From: Candidatus Bathyarchaeota archaeon B26-2
Lineage (GTDB): Archaea; Thermoproteota; Bathyarchaeia; Bathyarchaeales; B26-1
DNA length: 52,417 bases
Assembly (NCBI GenBank): GCA_001593935.1
Contig: LUCE01000004.1
Span: 1 to 52,417, forward strand
Reading direction: 5' to 3'
A model generated the notes under the pieces. The model did not search any database and had not been told where the DNA came from. It saw only the letters and a list, made by a program, of their open reading frames with translations. The number at the start of each line of letters is the position of its first letter. Positions within the stretch are counted from its first letter, which is position 1. Made by a program: the position numbers and the translations under genes. Positions 1 through 9,073 of this stretch are shown one piece after another.

Positions 1-290
1 AGGCATTATGTCCCTTCTAGGAAGCCTTAGGCTTCGACTTGGCTTTAGAGAAAAATTTTTGTGGAACCTCAACTTATTGATGTTGTGGAGTGGAGTGGAC
101 CTTAAATTCTCTGTTGTTCTGGCCCTTCTATTCTTTATCTTCATATCTCTGAAGAAACCAAGGAGAAAAGCGTCTCGCGATGAAAGGTACCTTCTACATT
201 AATGCTATGTCGAATCTTGATGAGAGTCTCTCAGCGAGTTTCTTCACTAATCTTAATAAGTGGTTTTGGGATGTTTATTCTCTCTTGGAG
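1..290. other. Left-edge region, no convincing gene
   Basis: This stretch before the macro-domain gene is AT-rich. It holds one 64-codon plus-strand ORF (8..202) that is open to the window edge. That ORF has one hydrophobic run near its C-terminus followed by a basic tail (KKPRRK), so it could be the end of a small membrane protein. It matches no family I recognise, its codon use is poor and no ribosome binding site precedes it. A TATA-like TTTATT at about 274-279 may serve the next gene. Confidence 0.3.
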
Positions 291-836
291 ATGGCGGCCT
301 TGAAGGTTAAGGTCGAAAACACTCTGATAGAACTCGTTAAGGGCGACATAACGAACCTAGACGTTGAGTGTATAGTCAACGCCGCGAACAGCAACCTGAA
401 GCTTGGAGGAGGAGTCGCAGGGGCCATAAGGAGAAGAGGCGGACCCAGCATCCAGAAGGAATGCAACGAGATAGTAGCCCGGAGAGGGAGAATCCCTGTT
501 GGGGAGGCCGCGATAACCGGTGGAGGAAACCTGAAGGCCCGATACGTAATTCACGCGGTTGGGCCCGTACATGGGGAGGGCGACGAAGATAACAAGCTCA
601 GAAGGGCGACCGTTAACAGCCTCAAACTCGCAGACCAATACAAGATAAGGAGCATAGCTTTCCCAGCAATCTCTACGGGGTACTTCGGCCTCCCAAAGGA
701 TAGATGCGCAAGGAACATGCTTAGAGCAACCATCGAATACGTCCAGAAAGGCACAGAGATCGAACGTATAATCTTCTGCCTATACGACGGAGAGACGTAC
801 AGAATTTTCGAGGAGACCCTGAAAGAGATCACGTAA
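291..836 (+). CDS. Macro domain (ADP-ribose-binding) protein
   Basis: A single macro domain fills this protein. Visible motifs are the N-terminal GDIT strand, the ligand-loop signature IVNAANSNLKLGGGVAGAI with its Asn-Ala-Ala-Asn and triple-Gly run, and the second loop AISTGYFGLP. Family members bind ADP-ribose and many remove it from proteins or hydrolyse O-acetyl-ADP-ribose; the NAAN motif fits the MacroD-type hydrolases, but which activity applies here is inference. The ORF is open to an ATG at 180, but homology starts only after about residue 40, so I start at ATG 291. A TTG at 300 would be better spaced from the GGAGATGG at 287 and is an equally good start. Total length of about 180 residues is normal for a stand-alone macro protein. 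The next gene lies 90 bases away with its own promoter. Confidence 0.85.
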   Translation: MAALKVKVENTLIELVKGDITNLDVECIVNAANSNLKLGGGVAGAIRRRGGPSIQKECNEIVARRGRIPVGEAAITGGGNLKARYVIHAVGPVHGEGDEDNKLRRATVNSLKLADQYKIRSIAFPAISTGYFGLPKDRCARNMLRATIEYVQKGTEIERIIFCLYDGETYRIFEETLKEIT

Positions 837-874
837 CGACGCCAAACTTGGTTACGCTAGAGAACGTTAAACAT

Positions 875-892
875 TATGCAAAAATTATATGT
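875..892 (+). promoter_or_regulatory. Likely archaeal promoter of the DUF4438 gene
   Basis: An AAAATTATAT box at 881-890, preceded by a purine/A-rich BRE-like stretch, lies about 25-30 bases upstream of the expected transcript start and 40 bases before ATG 930. AGGTGA at 919-924 can act as ribosome binding site. The call rests on sequence pattern only. Confidence 0.45.
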
Positions 893-929
893 CCACGCGG
901 GTACTCCTTCTCTAACGTAGGTGAAGGTT

Positions 930-1802
930 ATGTTAAAGACCAACGTGGACCGTTTGGTTAGAATCTCTGTTATGGGCGAGGTCTCGAGCCCGGTCTTCAG
1001 AGCGTCTTACAGGATATCCTCCGAAGGTGTGCCGATGGTTCTACCCGGCGTCGGAGGGATAACCTACAACGTGAGGGTTGGAGACCCGGCTACGGGGTGG
1101 GAGGCCGACCACGTTGAACCCGGAGTCAGCGTAAAGAATAAAGATAAACCCGAGATGAACAGAGCGTTGAACCTCTTGGCCTGCGTCGGAAACGAGGCTA
1201 AAGTCGTCTCGGGCGACGCGAAAGGTTCTAAGGGTGTTGTCACGGGTAAGCACGGAGGAATAGAACATGTCCTTATAGACTTCCCGACCGACGTTATGGA
1301 GAAGATGCTCATCGGAGACAAGGTCCTGATCAAGGCCTTCGGGGTAGGCCTGAAACTCCTCGACTTCCCAGAGATAAAGGTCATGAACATGGACCCGAGG
1401 CTTCTCGAGGCGATAGACCCGAAGCCCGTCGGAGATAAACTCGAGGTCCCGGTTACGCACATCATCCCAGCGGCGGTCATGGGCTCCGGCCTCGGAGCCG
1501 ACCAGACCTACTCCGGCGACTACGATATCCAACTCTTCGATGAGAACGTCAGACAGCGATATAACCTAGACACCCTTAGACTCGGAGACCTTGTCGCCAT
1601 AGAGAATACTGACCACTCTTATGGGAGGGTCTACCGTGAAGGAGCGATCACCATCGGGATAGTCGTCCACAGCGACTGCGTGATCTCCGGCCACGGCCCA
1701 GGAGTAACAACCCTCTTCACTTCGAGAGAAGGCAAGATAAAACCGAGAATAGACCCAGACGCAAATATAGCCAAGATTCTCAAGATACGGGACGACCTCT
1801 AG
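930..1802 (+). CDS. DUF4438 domain protein, function unknown
   Basis: I recognise this as a DUF4438 protein from its overall pattern: the KTN...LV.ISVMGEV opening, the GVGGITYNV segment, the GDAKGSKGVVTGKHGG segment and the IIPAAVMGSGLG / GDYDIQ core. The family occurs in anaerobic archaea and bacteria and has no established function. No signal peptide, membrane helix or metal-binding Cys set is visible, so the protein should be cytoplasmic. The ORF can begin at GTG 921; ATG 930 is preferred because AGGTGA sits five bases upstream. The gene converges on the LarA-like gene, separated by only six bases. Confidence 0.8.
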   Translation: MLKTNVDRLVRISVMGEVSSPVFRASYRISSEGVPMVLPGVGGITYNVRVGDPATGWEADHVEPGVSVKNKDKPEMNRALNLLACVGNEAKVVSGDAKGSKGVVTGKHGGIEHVLIDFPTDVMEKMLIGDKVLIKAFGVGLKLLDFPEIKVMNMDPRLLEAIDPKPVGDKLEVPVTHIIPAAVMGSGLGADQTYSGDYDIQLFDENVRQRYNLDTLRLGDLVAIENTDHSYGRVYREGAITIGIVVHSDCVISGHGPGVTTLFTSREGKIKPRIDPDANIAKILKIRDDL

Positions 1803-1808
1803 CCGACA

Positions 1809-3086
1809 TCAACGGATTAGAGTTCCCAGAACGTCGAACATCATCTCCCGAGGCTTCCCCACGATCTCTATCCTTTCGGAGAGCTCCCTATCCGACTTGA
1901 TGACCTCGACGAGGCTCAAGGAGACCCAGAACCTCTCAAGTTCGAGCGTGTTCTTTATTCTCACAACCTTGGCTTCGTTTGGGTCGATCGGGCCGCATGT
2001 TCGGAGGGCCGTGGCTATCGCGTCTCTGTCGCTCGGGAGGAATACAGGTATCTTGCACCCTTCGGGCCATCCCGATGTCAAGCAGTTCACGAACGTTGAG
2101 TGATAGTCTATCTTCTCTATGGCCCTCTCGGTCGTTAGGTCGGCTAGGCCCAGCCCTATGGCGTTCCCGTGGGTCTTCTCGGAGAGGTCTAGGACAACTA
2201 TCCTCTTGATCTTCGGGGCTGAAGGCTCATATTCGCCGGGTATCCAGAACCTTCCTACGACGTTCGTGTCCATACCGGTTCCGCTTATATCCTTTCCTAA
2301 CTCGTCGATTATGAGGACGTCTATCTCCTTGAAGGGTATCCTAGCCAAGAGCCTCTTTGCCTCTTGGAGAAGCCTCTCCTCTTCACGTTCTATCTCCTCC
2401 GGCTTAAGAGCCCTCACCACCGCGATCTCGTGGTAGGCGTTCTCAACTATGGCCAACCCGAGGATTATGGGAGCCCTCTCCATGATGAGCCTGGCGGCCG
2501 CGGGCATAACCCTGTGGTAGCCTTCCGCACGATACCTGTGGATCGTCTCGGCGCCCTTCTGTTTTCCTAAGCCGATCGCCATCATCTTCATGAGGCCGCT
2601 CTCTATTCTACCTTTGAAGTCTGTGTGAGGTTTCACACGGTTGACCACAATTATTCCGTCGGAGTTGAGAGCGTTCCGGTCGATGTAGACCGGGGTTCCG
2701 TCCTCGAGCCTACCTATCTCCTCAACCTCCATGGAAGAGTATATCGGCGCCCCAACGGCCTCAGGGGTTATGCCTAAGCTCTCAAGGACCCTGAGCTGAC
2801 CCTCAGGCGTTGCTCCTCCATGGCTTCCCATAGCCGGAACAAGAAAGGGCTTACCCCCAACCCGCTTAACCTCCTCAACCACAGTCGCCAATATCTCCGG
2901 GTAATGGGCGATCCCCCTGCTCCCTGCCGTGATCGCTATCCTTGAGCCGGGTTTGACCAACTCTTGGAGCCCAGCTCTCCTCAACTCTCTTCTTACTGCG
3001 GATACATAATCATCGATCTTCGGGGCGGGTATCCTCTGCCTAACCTCAACCATCTTGGGGAACACCGTAGAGTTCTCCGCGGCCAA
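1809..3086 (-). CDS. LarA-like nickel-pincer racemase/epimerase family protein
   Basis: This is a lactate-racemase-domain (LarA / DUF2088) protein of 425 residues, the usual length. The N-terminal domain contains the glycine-rich ITAGSRGIAHYP and VPAMGSHGGATPEGQ segments. The core VNRVKPHTDFKG and KQKGAETIHRY segments provide conserved His and Lys residues expected around the nickel-pincer nucleotide cofactor. Family members racemise or epimerise 2-hydroxyacids; the substrate cannot be read from sequence. No larB, larC or larE maturation gene lies in the window, so cofactor would have to be made elsewhere. The start is TTG 3086, chosen because a strong GGGGAGGAG lies just upstream. The gene is divergent from the MFS carrier, which might move the substrate (inference from adjacency only). 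Confidence 0.8.
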   Translation of the reverse strand: MAAENSTVFPKMVEVRQRIPAPKIDDYVSAVRRELRRAGLQELVKPGSRIAITAGSRGIAHYPEILATVVEEVKRVGGKPFLVPAMGSHGGATPEGQLRVLESLGITPEAVGAPIYSSMEVEEIGRLEDGTPVYIDRNALNSDGIIVVNRVKPHTDFKGRIESGLMKMMAIGLGKQKGAETIHRYRAEGYHRVMPAAARLIMERAPIILGLAIVENAYHEIAVVRALKPEEIEREEERLLQEAKRLLARIPFKEIDVLIIDELGKDISGTGMDTNVVGRFWIPGEYEPSAPKIKRIVVLDLSEKTHGNAIGLGLADLTTERAIEKIDYHSTFVNCLTSGWPEGCKIPVFLPSDRDAIATALRTCGPIDPNEAKVVRIKNTLELERFWVSLSLVEVIKSDRELSERIEIVGKPREMMFDVLGTLIR

Positions 3087-3220
3087 TCGCTCCTCCCCTC
3101 CGGACGATAGAAGAATTGAAGCCCCTAAAACGTCTTATTCTTTCCGGTCTCTTCTAGGCTTAGAACCTTTAAATCCTATACGCATCCTCTTATTTATGAT
3201 TCTGTCCAGAGAGGAGAGCC
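3087..3220. promoter_or_regulatory. Divergent promoter region, larA-like gene / MFS gene
   Basis: Both flanking genes start outward from this 134-base gap. For the plus gene a TATA-like CTTTAAATCC lies at 3167-3176 and GAGGAG at 3211, correctly spaced before TTG 3221. For the minus gene a long purine-rich Shine-Dalgarno abuts TTG 3086. Confidence 0.45.
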
Positions 3221-4402
3221 TTGAGACCGTCCGCCCTCAAGGGCATAGGCCTAAACATCCTACTCTTGGGTATAGTGAGCTTCATAAACGATGCGAGCAG
3301 CGATATGATCTGGCCGATCCTACCCATGTTCATAACGAGCGTGGGCGGCGGGGGATTGGCCGTAGGCTTAATCGGAGGCTTGGGGGAGAGCGTATCGAGC
3401 ATTCTCAAGATCTTCTCGGGGTACTGGTCCGACAGGCTTGGCAGGAGGAAGGTTCTCGTCGCCTCTGGGTATGCTCTCTCATCAATCTCGAAGATGTTCT
3501 TCCCCCTGGTCGGGAGCTGGATTCACCTGCTTATCCTTAAACCGCTGGAGAGGGTTGGTAAGGGGATCAGAACGGCTCCAAGAGACTCGTTGATAGCCGA
3601 CTCCTCCGTGAAGGGTAAACGCGGTATGAGTTTCGGCATACATAGGGCTCTGGACACTTCCGGGGCTCTCCTCGGCTCCTTCTCAGCCTTCATCTTCGTC
3701 TGGTTTTTAGGCTTACCATTCAGGAGCATACTGGTCATCGCCGCTGTTCTGGGGTTCTCAGCGCTCATCCCCTTGATCTTCGTTAGGGACGTGAGGGTTC
3801 AGACCAAGAGGAAGGCATCCCTCAAGATAGGGTTAGGCAGGCTTGGAAAACGGTTCAGACTCTTCATCCTCGTGGTGACTATCTTTGCGTTGGGGAACTT
3901 CAGCTACATGTTCCTCATACTCAGGGCTAGAGAAGCCTTCCAAACCGTCTTCACTGAGAGGCTCGCCGAGGCCGTCCCCATACTCCTATACGTGCTCTTC
4001 AACACGTCATACGCAGTCTTCTCAATGCCCCTCGGAAGCGTCTCCGACAAGATTGGGAGGGGTAAGGTCCTCGCCTTGGGATACGTACTCTTCGGCCTAA
4101 CATGCCTAGGCTTCATCTTCTCTGAGGAGCTCTACGCCTTCATAGCGCTCTTTCTGACGTATGGGCTGTTTCACGCATCCGTCGACGCCATCCAGAGAGC
4201 TTACGCCTCAGACCTAGTCTCAAAGGAGTGGAGAGGCACAGCCCTAGGAACCTTCCACACCTCCATAGGGCTTGCAGCCCTCCCAGCCAGCACGATAGCC
4301 GGAATCCTGTGGGATATAAACCCGGCTCTAACCTTCACCTTCGGGGCGGCCGCAGCCTTCCTAGCAGCCGGGCTTCTCATAACTCTACTGGAGAAGGCTT
4401 GA
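3221..4402 (+). CDS. MFS transporter
   Basis: A 393-residue polytopic protein with about twelve hydrophobic segments in two halves, typical of the major facilitator superfamily. The loop between helices 2 and 3 carries SGYWSDRLGRRKVL, the classical MFS motif A (G-x3-D-x2-G-R-R), and the equivalent loop of the second half is SDKIGRGKVL. The KGIRTAPRDSLIADS loop resembles archaeal and bacterial MFS carriers often annotated as drug or antibiotic exporters, but the substrate is unknown. TTG 3221 is chosen on the GAGGAG eight bases upstream. The gene lies 37 bases before gatC and may contribute to its transcript. Confidence 0.85.
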   Translation: MRPSALKGIGLNILLLGIVSFINDASSDMIWPILPMFITSVGGGGLAVGLIGGLGESVSSILKIFSGYWSDRLGRRKVLVASGYALSSISKMFFPLVGSWIHLLILKPLERVGKGIRTAPRDSLIADSSVKGKRGMSFGIHRALDTSGALLGSFSAFIFVWFLGLPFRSILVIAAVLGFSALIPLIFVRDVRVQTKRKASLKIGLGRLGKRFRLFILVVTIFALGNFSYMFLILRAREAFQTVFTERLAEAVPILLYVLFNTSYAVFSMPLGSVSDKIGRGKVLALGYVLFGLTCLGFIFSEELYAFIALFLTYGLFHASVDAIQRAYASDLVSKEWRGTALGTFHTSIGLAALPASTIAGILWDINPALTFTFGAAAAFLAAGLLITLLEKA

Positions 4403-4439
4403 GATGGAAACCGTTATCTTCTGGAACCCTCTATTTTAG

Positions 4440-4757
4440 GTGAACGTGGCTGAGTGGAGACCCTTGAAGAGGCCGCAGATATCGAGGCGTGAGGTCGAGC
4501 ACATCGCGTGGCTGGCGCGTATAGAGCTCACAGATGAGGAGAAGACCATCTTCACAGAACAACTCAACGAGATCCTCGAGTACTTCAGGAAGATGGACTC
4601 CGCCGAGACTGAGGGAGTACCGCCAACATACCATGTCTTAGACCTCGCCAACGTCTATCGTGAGGACGAGACTCACGAGTCCCTAACGAAGGAGGAGGCT
4701 CTCTCGAACGCCCCGAAGAAAGAGAAGGGATTCTTTAAGGCTCCAAGGATAGTTTAG
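4440..4757 (+). CDS. gatC: Asp-tRNA(Asn)/Glu-tRNA(Gln) amidotransferase subunit C
   Basis: This is a 105-residue GatC. The N-terminal helix ISRREVEHIAWLARIEL and the segment FTEQLNEILEYFRKMD are the family hallmarks, followed by the extended tail that wraps around GatA, ending in GFFKAPRIV. GatC acts as a chaperone-like belt joining GatA and GatB in the transamidosome. In archaea GatCAB chiefly converts Asp-tRNA(Asn) to Asn-tRNA(Asn), Gln-tRNA being made by GatDE; that division of labour is known for the group, not shown here. Start is GTG 4440, 37 bases after the MFS gene. gatA follows 78 bases downstream. Confidence 0.95.
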   Translation: MNVAEWRPLKRPQISRREVEHIAWLARIELTDEEKTIFTEQLNEILEYFRKMDSAETEGVPPTYHVLDLANVYREDETHESLTKEEALSNAPKKEKGFFKAPRIV

Positions 4758-4835
4758 TGGGAGAAGCCGTGAATCACCTCTATAGATCGCGGAGGCTGGG
4801 AACCGCATAACCTGAATGCACAGGGTGGACTTCAC

Positions 4836-6296
4836 ATGCCTAGACTTTACGAGCTGACCGGTAGAGAAGTCTCGGAGAGGATACGGAGCCGAGAATTGAC
4901 CGCTAAGGAGTACATCTCATCGATCCTCGAGAGGATACGCGAGGTCGAAGGGAGAGTTCACGCCTTCGTCACGGTCCTAGAGGAGGAAGCCCTAAAAAGG
5001 GCTGAGGAGATCGATCGTAAGGCTGACAGTGGACGCAGCCTCGGCATGCTCTGCGGGGTGGCAGTAGCCGTCAAAGACAACATCTGCACCAGAGGAATCA
5101 GAACGACATGCTCATCCCGTATGCTCGAGGACTTCGTTCCGCCATACAACGCCACAGTGGTCGAGAGGCTTCTGAAAGAGGACGCCATCATCATCGGTAA
5201 GACGAACATGGACGAGTTCGCCATGGGCTCCACAACAGAGACGAGCTACTTCGGTGCCACCCGCAACCCATGGAACCTCTCCTTCGTTCCAGGAGGCTCA
5301 TCCGGAGGGAGCGCCGCCGCCGTGGCCGCCGGAGAGGCAGCCCTAGCCTTGGGGTCAGATACCGGCGGCTCGATAAGGTGTCCAGCCAGCTACTGCAACG
5401 TGGTCGGTCTGAAGCCGACGTACGGGCTTGTGAGCCGGTACGGGCTCATAGCGTACGCTAACAGCCTTGAGCAGATCGGGCCTATGGCCCTCGATGCTTA
5501 TGACTGCGCCCTACTCTTAAGCGTGATCAGCGGTTACGACCCGAGGGACAGCACCTCGGTCGAGACGCCTCAAGGGGACTACGTGAAACTTCTGGACGGA
5601 GGAGTCGAGGGCTTCAAGATCGGGGTTCCATCCGAGTTCTTCGGCGAGGGTGTGGACGCCCGAGTTAAAGAATGCGTTTGGAGAGCCATCCACACATTGG
5701 AGGATCTAGGAGCCTCTTATGAGGAGGTGTCACTCCCAAGCCTAGAGTACGCCCTAGCCGCTTACTACATAATAGCTATGTCCGAGGCGAGCTCGAACCT
5801 AGCCCGTTACGATGGCCTCCGCTACGGATATCGGGTAGAGAAGGACTCAGACTGGTCCACCGTCTACTCGAAGAGCAGAAGGGAAGGGTTCGGAGCAGAG
5901 GTTAGGAGAAGGATAATCCTCGGGACATACGCGCTCTCAGCCGGCTACTACGACCAATATTACCTTAAGGCGCTCAGGATACGAACCCTAATCAAGAAGG
6001 AGTTCGAGAAAGCCCTAAAAAAGTTCGACCTTCTAGCTGGACCGACGATGCCCATACCTCCATTTCGGATAGGAGAGAAGATTCAGAGCCCTCTTGAGCT
6101 CTACATGTGTGATATACTCACCGTTCCAGCTAACCTAACGGGAGGTCCAGCGATCTCGGTGCCATGCGGACTCGTAGATGAGCTTCCGGTGGGCCTCCAA
6201 CTCGTAGGGAGACCCTTCAGAGAAGACCTACTGTTGAGGACGGCTAGAGCATACGAGGAACGCGCAGGTTTCGGAGGGTTGAGGCCGAAACTTTGA
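4836..6296 (+). CDS. gatA: Asp-tRNA(Asn)/Glu-tRNA(Gln) amidotransferase subunit A
   Basis: GatA is the glutaminase subunit: it releases ammonia from glutamine and channels it to GatB. The amidase-signature core is intact. By comparison with known GatA enzymes the Ser-cisSer-Lys triad is Lys80 (in AVKDNI), Ser155 (in GGSSGGSA) and Ser179 (in SDTGGSIR). Length, 486 residues, is normal. The C-terminal LTGGPAISVPCG and GLQLVGRPF segments fit the family. It starts at ATG 4836 in the order gatC-gatA, with gatB following after an unrelated 149-residue ORF. Confidence 0.97.
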   Translation: MPRLYELTGREVSERIRSRELTAKEYISSILERIREVEGRVHAFVTVLEEEALKRAEEIDRKADSGRSLGMLCGVAVAVKDNICTRGIRTTCSSRMLEDFVPPYNATVVERLLKEDAIIIGKTNMDEFAMGSTTETSYFGATRNPWNLSFVPGGSSGGSAAAVAAGEAALALGSDTGGSIRCPASYCNVVGLKPTYGLVSRYGLIAYANSLEQIGPMALDAYDCALLLSVISGYDPRDSTSVETPQGDYVKLLDGGVEGFKIGVPSEFFGEGVDARVKECVWRAIHTLEDLGASYEEVSLPSLEYALAAYYIIAMSEASSNLARYDGLRYGYRVEKDSDWSTVYSKSRREGFGAEVRRRIILGTYALSAGYYDQYYLKALRIRTLIKKEFEKALKKFDLLAGPTMPIPPFRIGEKIQSPLELYMCDILTVPANLTGGPAISVPCGLVDELPVGLQLVGRPFREDLLLRTARAYEERAGFGGLRPKL

Positions 6297-6402
6297 TAAG
6301 ACAAGCCGATTGGACCCCACTTTTCCCTTCTGAGACGCTCCGTCCTCCGGTAAATCCTTAAACGGTTGAGAGGAAAAGATTAACTTCGGATGTGAGACAG
6401 GT

Positions 6403-6852
6403 TTGAGTGGAGGCCACTTAACTTTTGGTTTGAGGCCGCCCATAGGAGGCTACATTCTGCGGATCACTAGGGAGGAGTGGTTCCACCAAGTCTTCGAGTT
6501 GAAGAAGTACTATCCAGGAGTGAGGAGGACTTGGACACCGGGTCTAATGGTTATTTTAGCCAAAAAGATGGAGGCCGGGGACTCCTTCGTCGGATATGGA
6601 ACGATAGGTGGCTTCGTGGAATTGGAGAACCTCCCGGAGGGCGAGAGGAAGATGTGTGAGAGTATGGGGTGGAAGGGAGCCATAATCTTCGACAGTCTCT
6701 TCAAGTTCGACCCACCGCTCCCCATTAAGGAGACCGTCCTCCACGACTCCAAGGCCAAAGGCAGATACCTACACGGGTTCCCCCTAACCAACGACCAACT
6801 CGATTCGATCCTAAGCAAAGCCGAAGTGCTCTGTAACATCTATAAGGTTTGA
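6403..6852 (+). CDS. Unknown 149-residue protein between gatA and gatB (possible PUA/EVE-like fold)
   Basis: I do not recognise a named family. The protein is compact, soluble and lacks Cys clusters or membrane helices. The middle region, AGDSFVGYGTIGGFVEL, reads like a small beta-barrel strand and turn of the kind seen in PUA/ASCH/EVE domains, and an aromatic-rich N-terminus (REEWFHQVF) precedes it; this resemblance is by eye only. Start is TTG 6403, 106 bases after gatA, with a TATA-like CCTTAAAC about 45 bases upstream, so it may have its own promoter. gatB begins 52 bases later on the same strand, so co-transcription with gatB is likely. A link to tRNA or RNA binding would suit the context but is not shown. 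Confidence 0.7.
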   Translation: MSGGHLTFGLRPPIGGYILRITREEWFHQVFELKKYYPGVRRTWTPGLMVILAKKMEAGDSFVGYGTIGGFVELENLPEGERKMCESMGWKGAIIFDSLFKFDPPLPIKETVLHDSKAKGRYLHGFPLTNDQLDSILSKAEVLCNIYKV

Positions 6853-6904
6853 TGTTCATCTTATCTCGGTTCAGCGGTCCACCAAGGGGCTGGAGTGAAG
6901 GGTT

Positions 6905-8374
6905 ATGGGCACACAGGGAGTAACTATCGGGCTTGAGGTCCACGTCCAGCTGACAAGCCTAAAGACCAAGCTCTTCTGCGGATGCCCTTCAGACTACAGG
7001 GGAAAGGAACCCAACACTCTAGTCTGTCCAGTCTGTTTAGGGCTTCCCGGAGCGTTACCCGTCCTCAACAGGAAGGCCGTCGAGTACGCCGTCATGGCTG
7101 CCCTAGCCCTCAACTCCAAGGTCTCCAAGAGGATGCTCTTCTTCAGGAAGAACTACTTCTACCCAGATATGCCGAAGAACTTCCAGATCACTCAGTACGA
7201 CAAGGCCGGAGGGGTTCCCCTAGCCGTTGGCGGGTACTTAACGATCGAGGGCCAGAAGGGAGAGAAGAAGATTCGTATAAGCAGGATTCACTTGGAAGAG
7301 GACCCGGGCCGTCTCGTCCATTTGGGGCCTATAGACCGGTCTCCGTACACGCTGGTCGATTATAATAGGGCTGGTATAGCCTTGCTCGAGGTTGTTACGG
7401 AGCCTGACCTCGACTCTCCTAGGGAGGCGAGGTTCTTCCTCCAGAAGTTGAGGTCGATATTGGAGCATCTGGAAGTCTTCGATGGGAGCTTGGAGGGTGC
7501 CATGCGTTGCGATGCCAACATCTCTTTGAAGGGTGGAACTAGGGTTGAGGTCAAGAATATAACCTCGTTCAAGGAGGTGGAGCGCGCCTTGAACTTCGAG
7601 ATTTTGAGGCAGAGAGGCCTCCTAGAGAAGGGCATATCCGTCGAGAGGGAGACGCGTCACTGGGATGAGACACGCCGGATAACAGTGAGCCTACGGACGA
7701 AGGAGGAGGAGCAGGATTACCGGTACTTCCCTGAACCCGACCTCGTCCCCGTCATCTTGAGCGAAGAGTTCATAGAGAATGTCAAGAGGAGGATGCCCGA
7801 GCTTCCGGAGGCGAGGATGAGAAGGTTCATACGTTCTTATGGGCTTCCGCGGTATGACGCCCAGGTCCTCGTCAGCTCGAAAGTCCTAGCCGACTTCTTC
7901 GAGGAATGTGTAAGAATCTACAATAGACCGAAGGAGATAAGCAACTGGATGATGAGCGACCTACTGCGGTACCTCTACGAGAACAATCTAGAACTCCAAG
8001 AGTCGAGGATCACGCCTCAGAACCTCGTTGAGATGATACGGCTGATAGAGGAAGGAACCATAAGCGGGAAGATAGCCAAGAGGATACTGCCGACGATGAT
8101 CTTAACCGGTAGAAGCCCAAGGGAGATCGTTGAGTCCGAAGGCTTGACGAAGATAACCAGTCGAGAACTCCTCAGTAGACTCGTAGAGAGAATCTTCAAG
8201 GAGAACCCTAAGGCTGTCCAGGACGCCTTGACCAACGAGAAGGCCGTCCACTTCCTTGTAGGCCAACTCATGAAGGAGACGAAGGGGAAGGCCGACCCCG
8301 CATTAGCGAACGAGATGATAAGGGAGAAGCTGGAAGCACTAAAAGAAGGAAAGAAGACTCAGGGAGACTTCTAG
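6905..8374 (+). CDS. gatB: Asp-tRNA(Asn)/Glu-tRNA(Gln) amidotransferase subunit B
   Basis: GatB carries the kinase and transamidase site that phosphorylates the misacylated tRNA carboxylate and attacks it with ammonia. The opening IGLEVHVQL, the zinc-binding cysteines Cys25, Cys27, Cys41 and Cys44 (FCGCP and CPVC), and the KNYFYPDMPKNFQITQYD segment are diagnostic. The C-terminal helical and YqeY-like tail domains, which contact tRNA, are present, ending near residue 489. ATG 6905 follows GGAGTGAAGGG. Together with gatC and gatA this completes the heterotrimer in this locus. Confidence 0.97.
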   Translation: MGTQGVTIGLEVHVQLTSLKTKLFCGCPSDYRGKEPNTLVCPVCLGLPGALPVLNRKAVEYAVMAALALNSKVSKRMLFFRKNYFYPDMPKNFQITQYDKAGGVPLAVGGYLTIEGQKGEKKIRISRIHLEEDPGRLVHLGPIDRSPYTLVDYNRAGIALLEVVTEPDLDSPREARFFLQKLRSILEHLEVFDGSLEGAMRCDANISLKGGTRVEVKNITSFKEVERALNFEILRQRGLLEKGISVERETRHWDETRRITVSLRTKEEEQDYRYFPEPDLVPVILSEEFIENVKRRMPELPEARMRRFIRSYGLPRYDAQVLVSSKVLADFFEECVRIYNRPKEISNWMMSDLLRYLYENNLELQESRITPQNLVEMIRLIEEGTISGKIAKRILPTMILTGRSPREIVESEGLTKITSRELLSRLVERIFKENPKAVQDALTNEKAVHFLVGQLMKETKGKADPALANEMIREKLEALKEGKKTQGDF

Positions 8375-8392
8375 AACTCTCTACGCTTAGTC

Positions 8393-9073
8393 TCAGTAGG
8401 GAGACTTCTCGAGTTCCACCCCTAGGTCGGACTTGAGAACCTTACTTAGGAACCTAAAGACGTGGAAGGCTGCCTCCCGATCTGCCGGAACCCCGATCGT
8501 TGAGCCTAGGAGGCAGACACCTTCAATCCCCCTCTTCTTCGCTAGGCCTAAAAGTAGGCCGGAAGCCCCCATTATCTTCCCGTTTCCGTAGATAACGGCG
8601 CCTTTCTCCATGTACTCCACAGCGACCTTTGGAGATGTTGCGGCTACGTATATCTCCCTCATGGGGCGGGGTGTTGGAGCCCCACCTATCGTCACTATGA
8701 AACGGCATCCGAGGCCGGCTACGAAGTCCAGAACTTCACTGCAGACCTCGTAGTGGGCTGGAACATCCTCGAGTGAAGGTTGAGCGTCCCCCGTCAAGAT
8801 TATGATGTCTCTGCCTATCTTCGAGGCGTAGAACTCGTATCTAGGAGGCCGGCAGACACCGTCCGCGTCTATCAAGACGAAGTCTGGGAACGAGGGGGAG
8901 TACAGCTCAGCGAAGAGCTCGGCTCCAGAGAACTCGATCATGAGGTGAGCCACGATCTTCCCCACGTTCCCTAGTCCAGGAAGCCCACTCACAAGTATAG
9001 GGTCTTCCAAGTCGGGTTGGAACCTTAGGCGGATGTAAGGCTTATCCATGGTGAGAGACGCCTCGACAACCAT
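8393..9073 (-). CDS. PAC2 family (proteasome assembly chaperone-like) protein
   Basis: A 226-residue PAC2-domain protein. The opening LVSGLPGLGNVGKIVAHLM and the GASGLLLGLAKKRG and ADREAAFHV segments are typical of the archaeal members formerly called DUF75. Eukaryotic homologues assist 20S proteasome assembly; archaeal members are assumed to be chaperones or ligand-binding proteins, without a firm role. No membrane segment is seen. The start is ATG 9073 with no Shine-Dalgarno; a TATA-like CCTATACAT about 20 bases upstream on the minus strand suggests a leaderless or nearly leaderless transcript. ATG 9049 is an alternative. It is convergent with gatB, 18 bases apart. Confidence 0.85.
   Translation of the reverse strand: MVVEASLTMDKPYIRLRFQPDLEDPILVSGLPGLGNVGKIVAHLMIEFSGAELFAELYSPSFPDFVLIDADGVCRPPRYEFYASKIGRDIIILTGDAQPSLEDVPAHYEVCSEVLDFVAGLGCRFIVTIGGAPTPRPMREIYVAATSPKVAVEYMEKGAVIYGNGKIMGASGLLLGLAKKRGIEGVCLLGSTIGVPADREAAFHVFRFLSKVLKSDLGVELEKSPY

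Noticed and set aside
1041-1532. 163-residue minus-strand ORF
   Set aside because: Antisense to the DUF4438 gene; no homology pattern and no ribosome site.
3055-3540. 161-residue plus-strand ORF
   Set aside because: Overlaps the LarA-like start, the divergent promoter region and the MFS gene in another frame; translation lacks structure.
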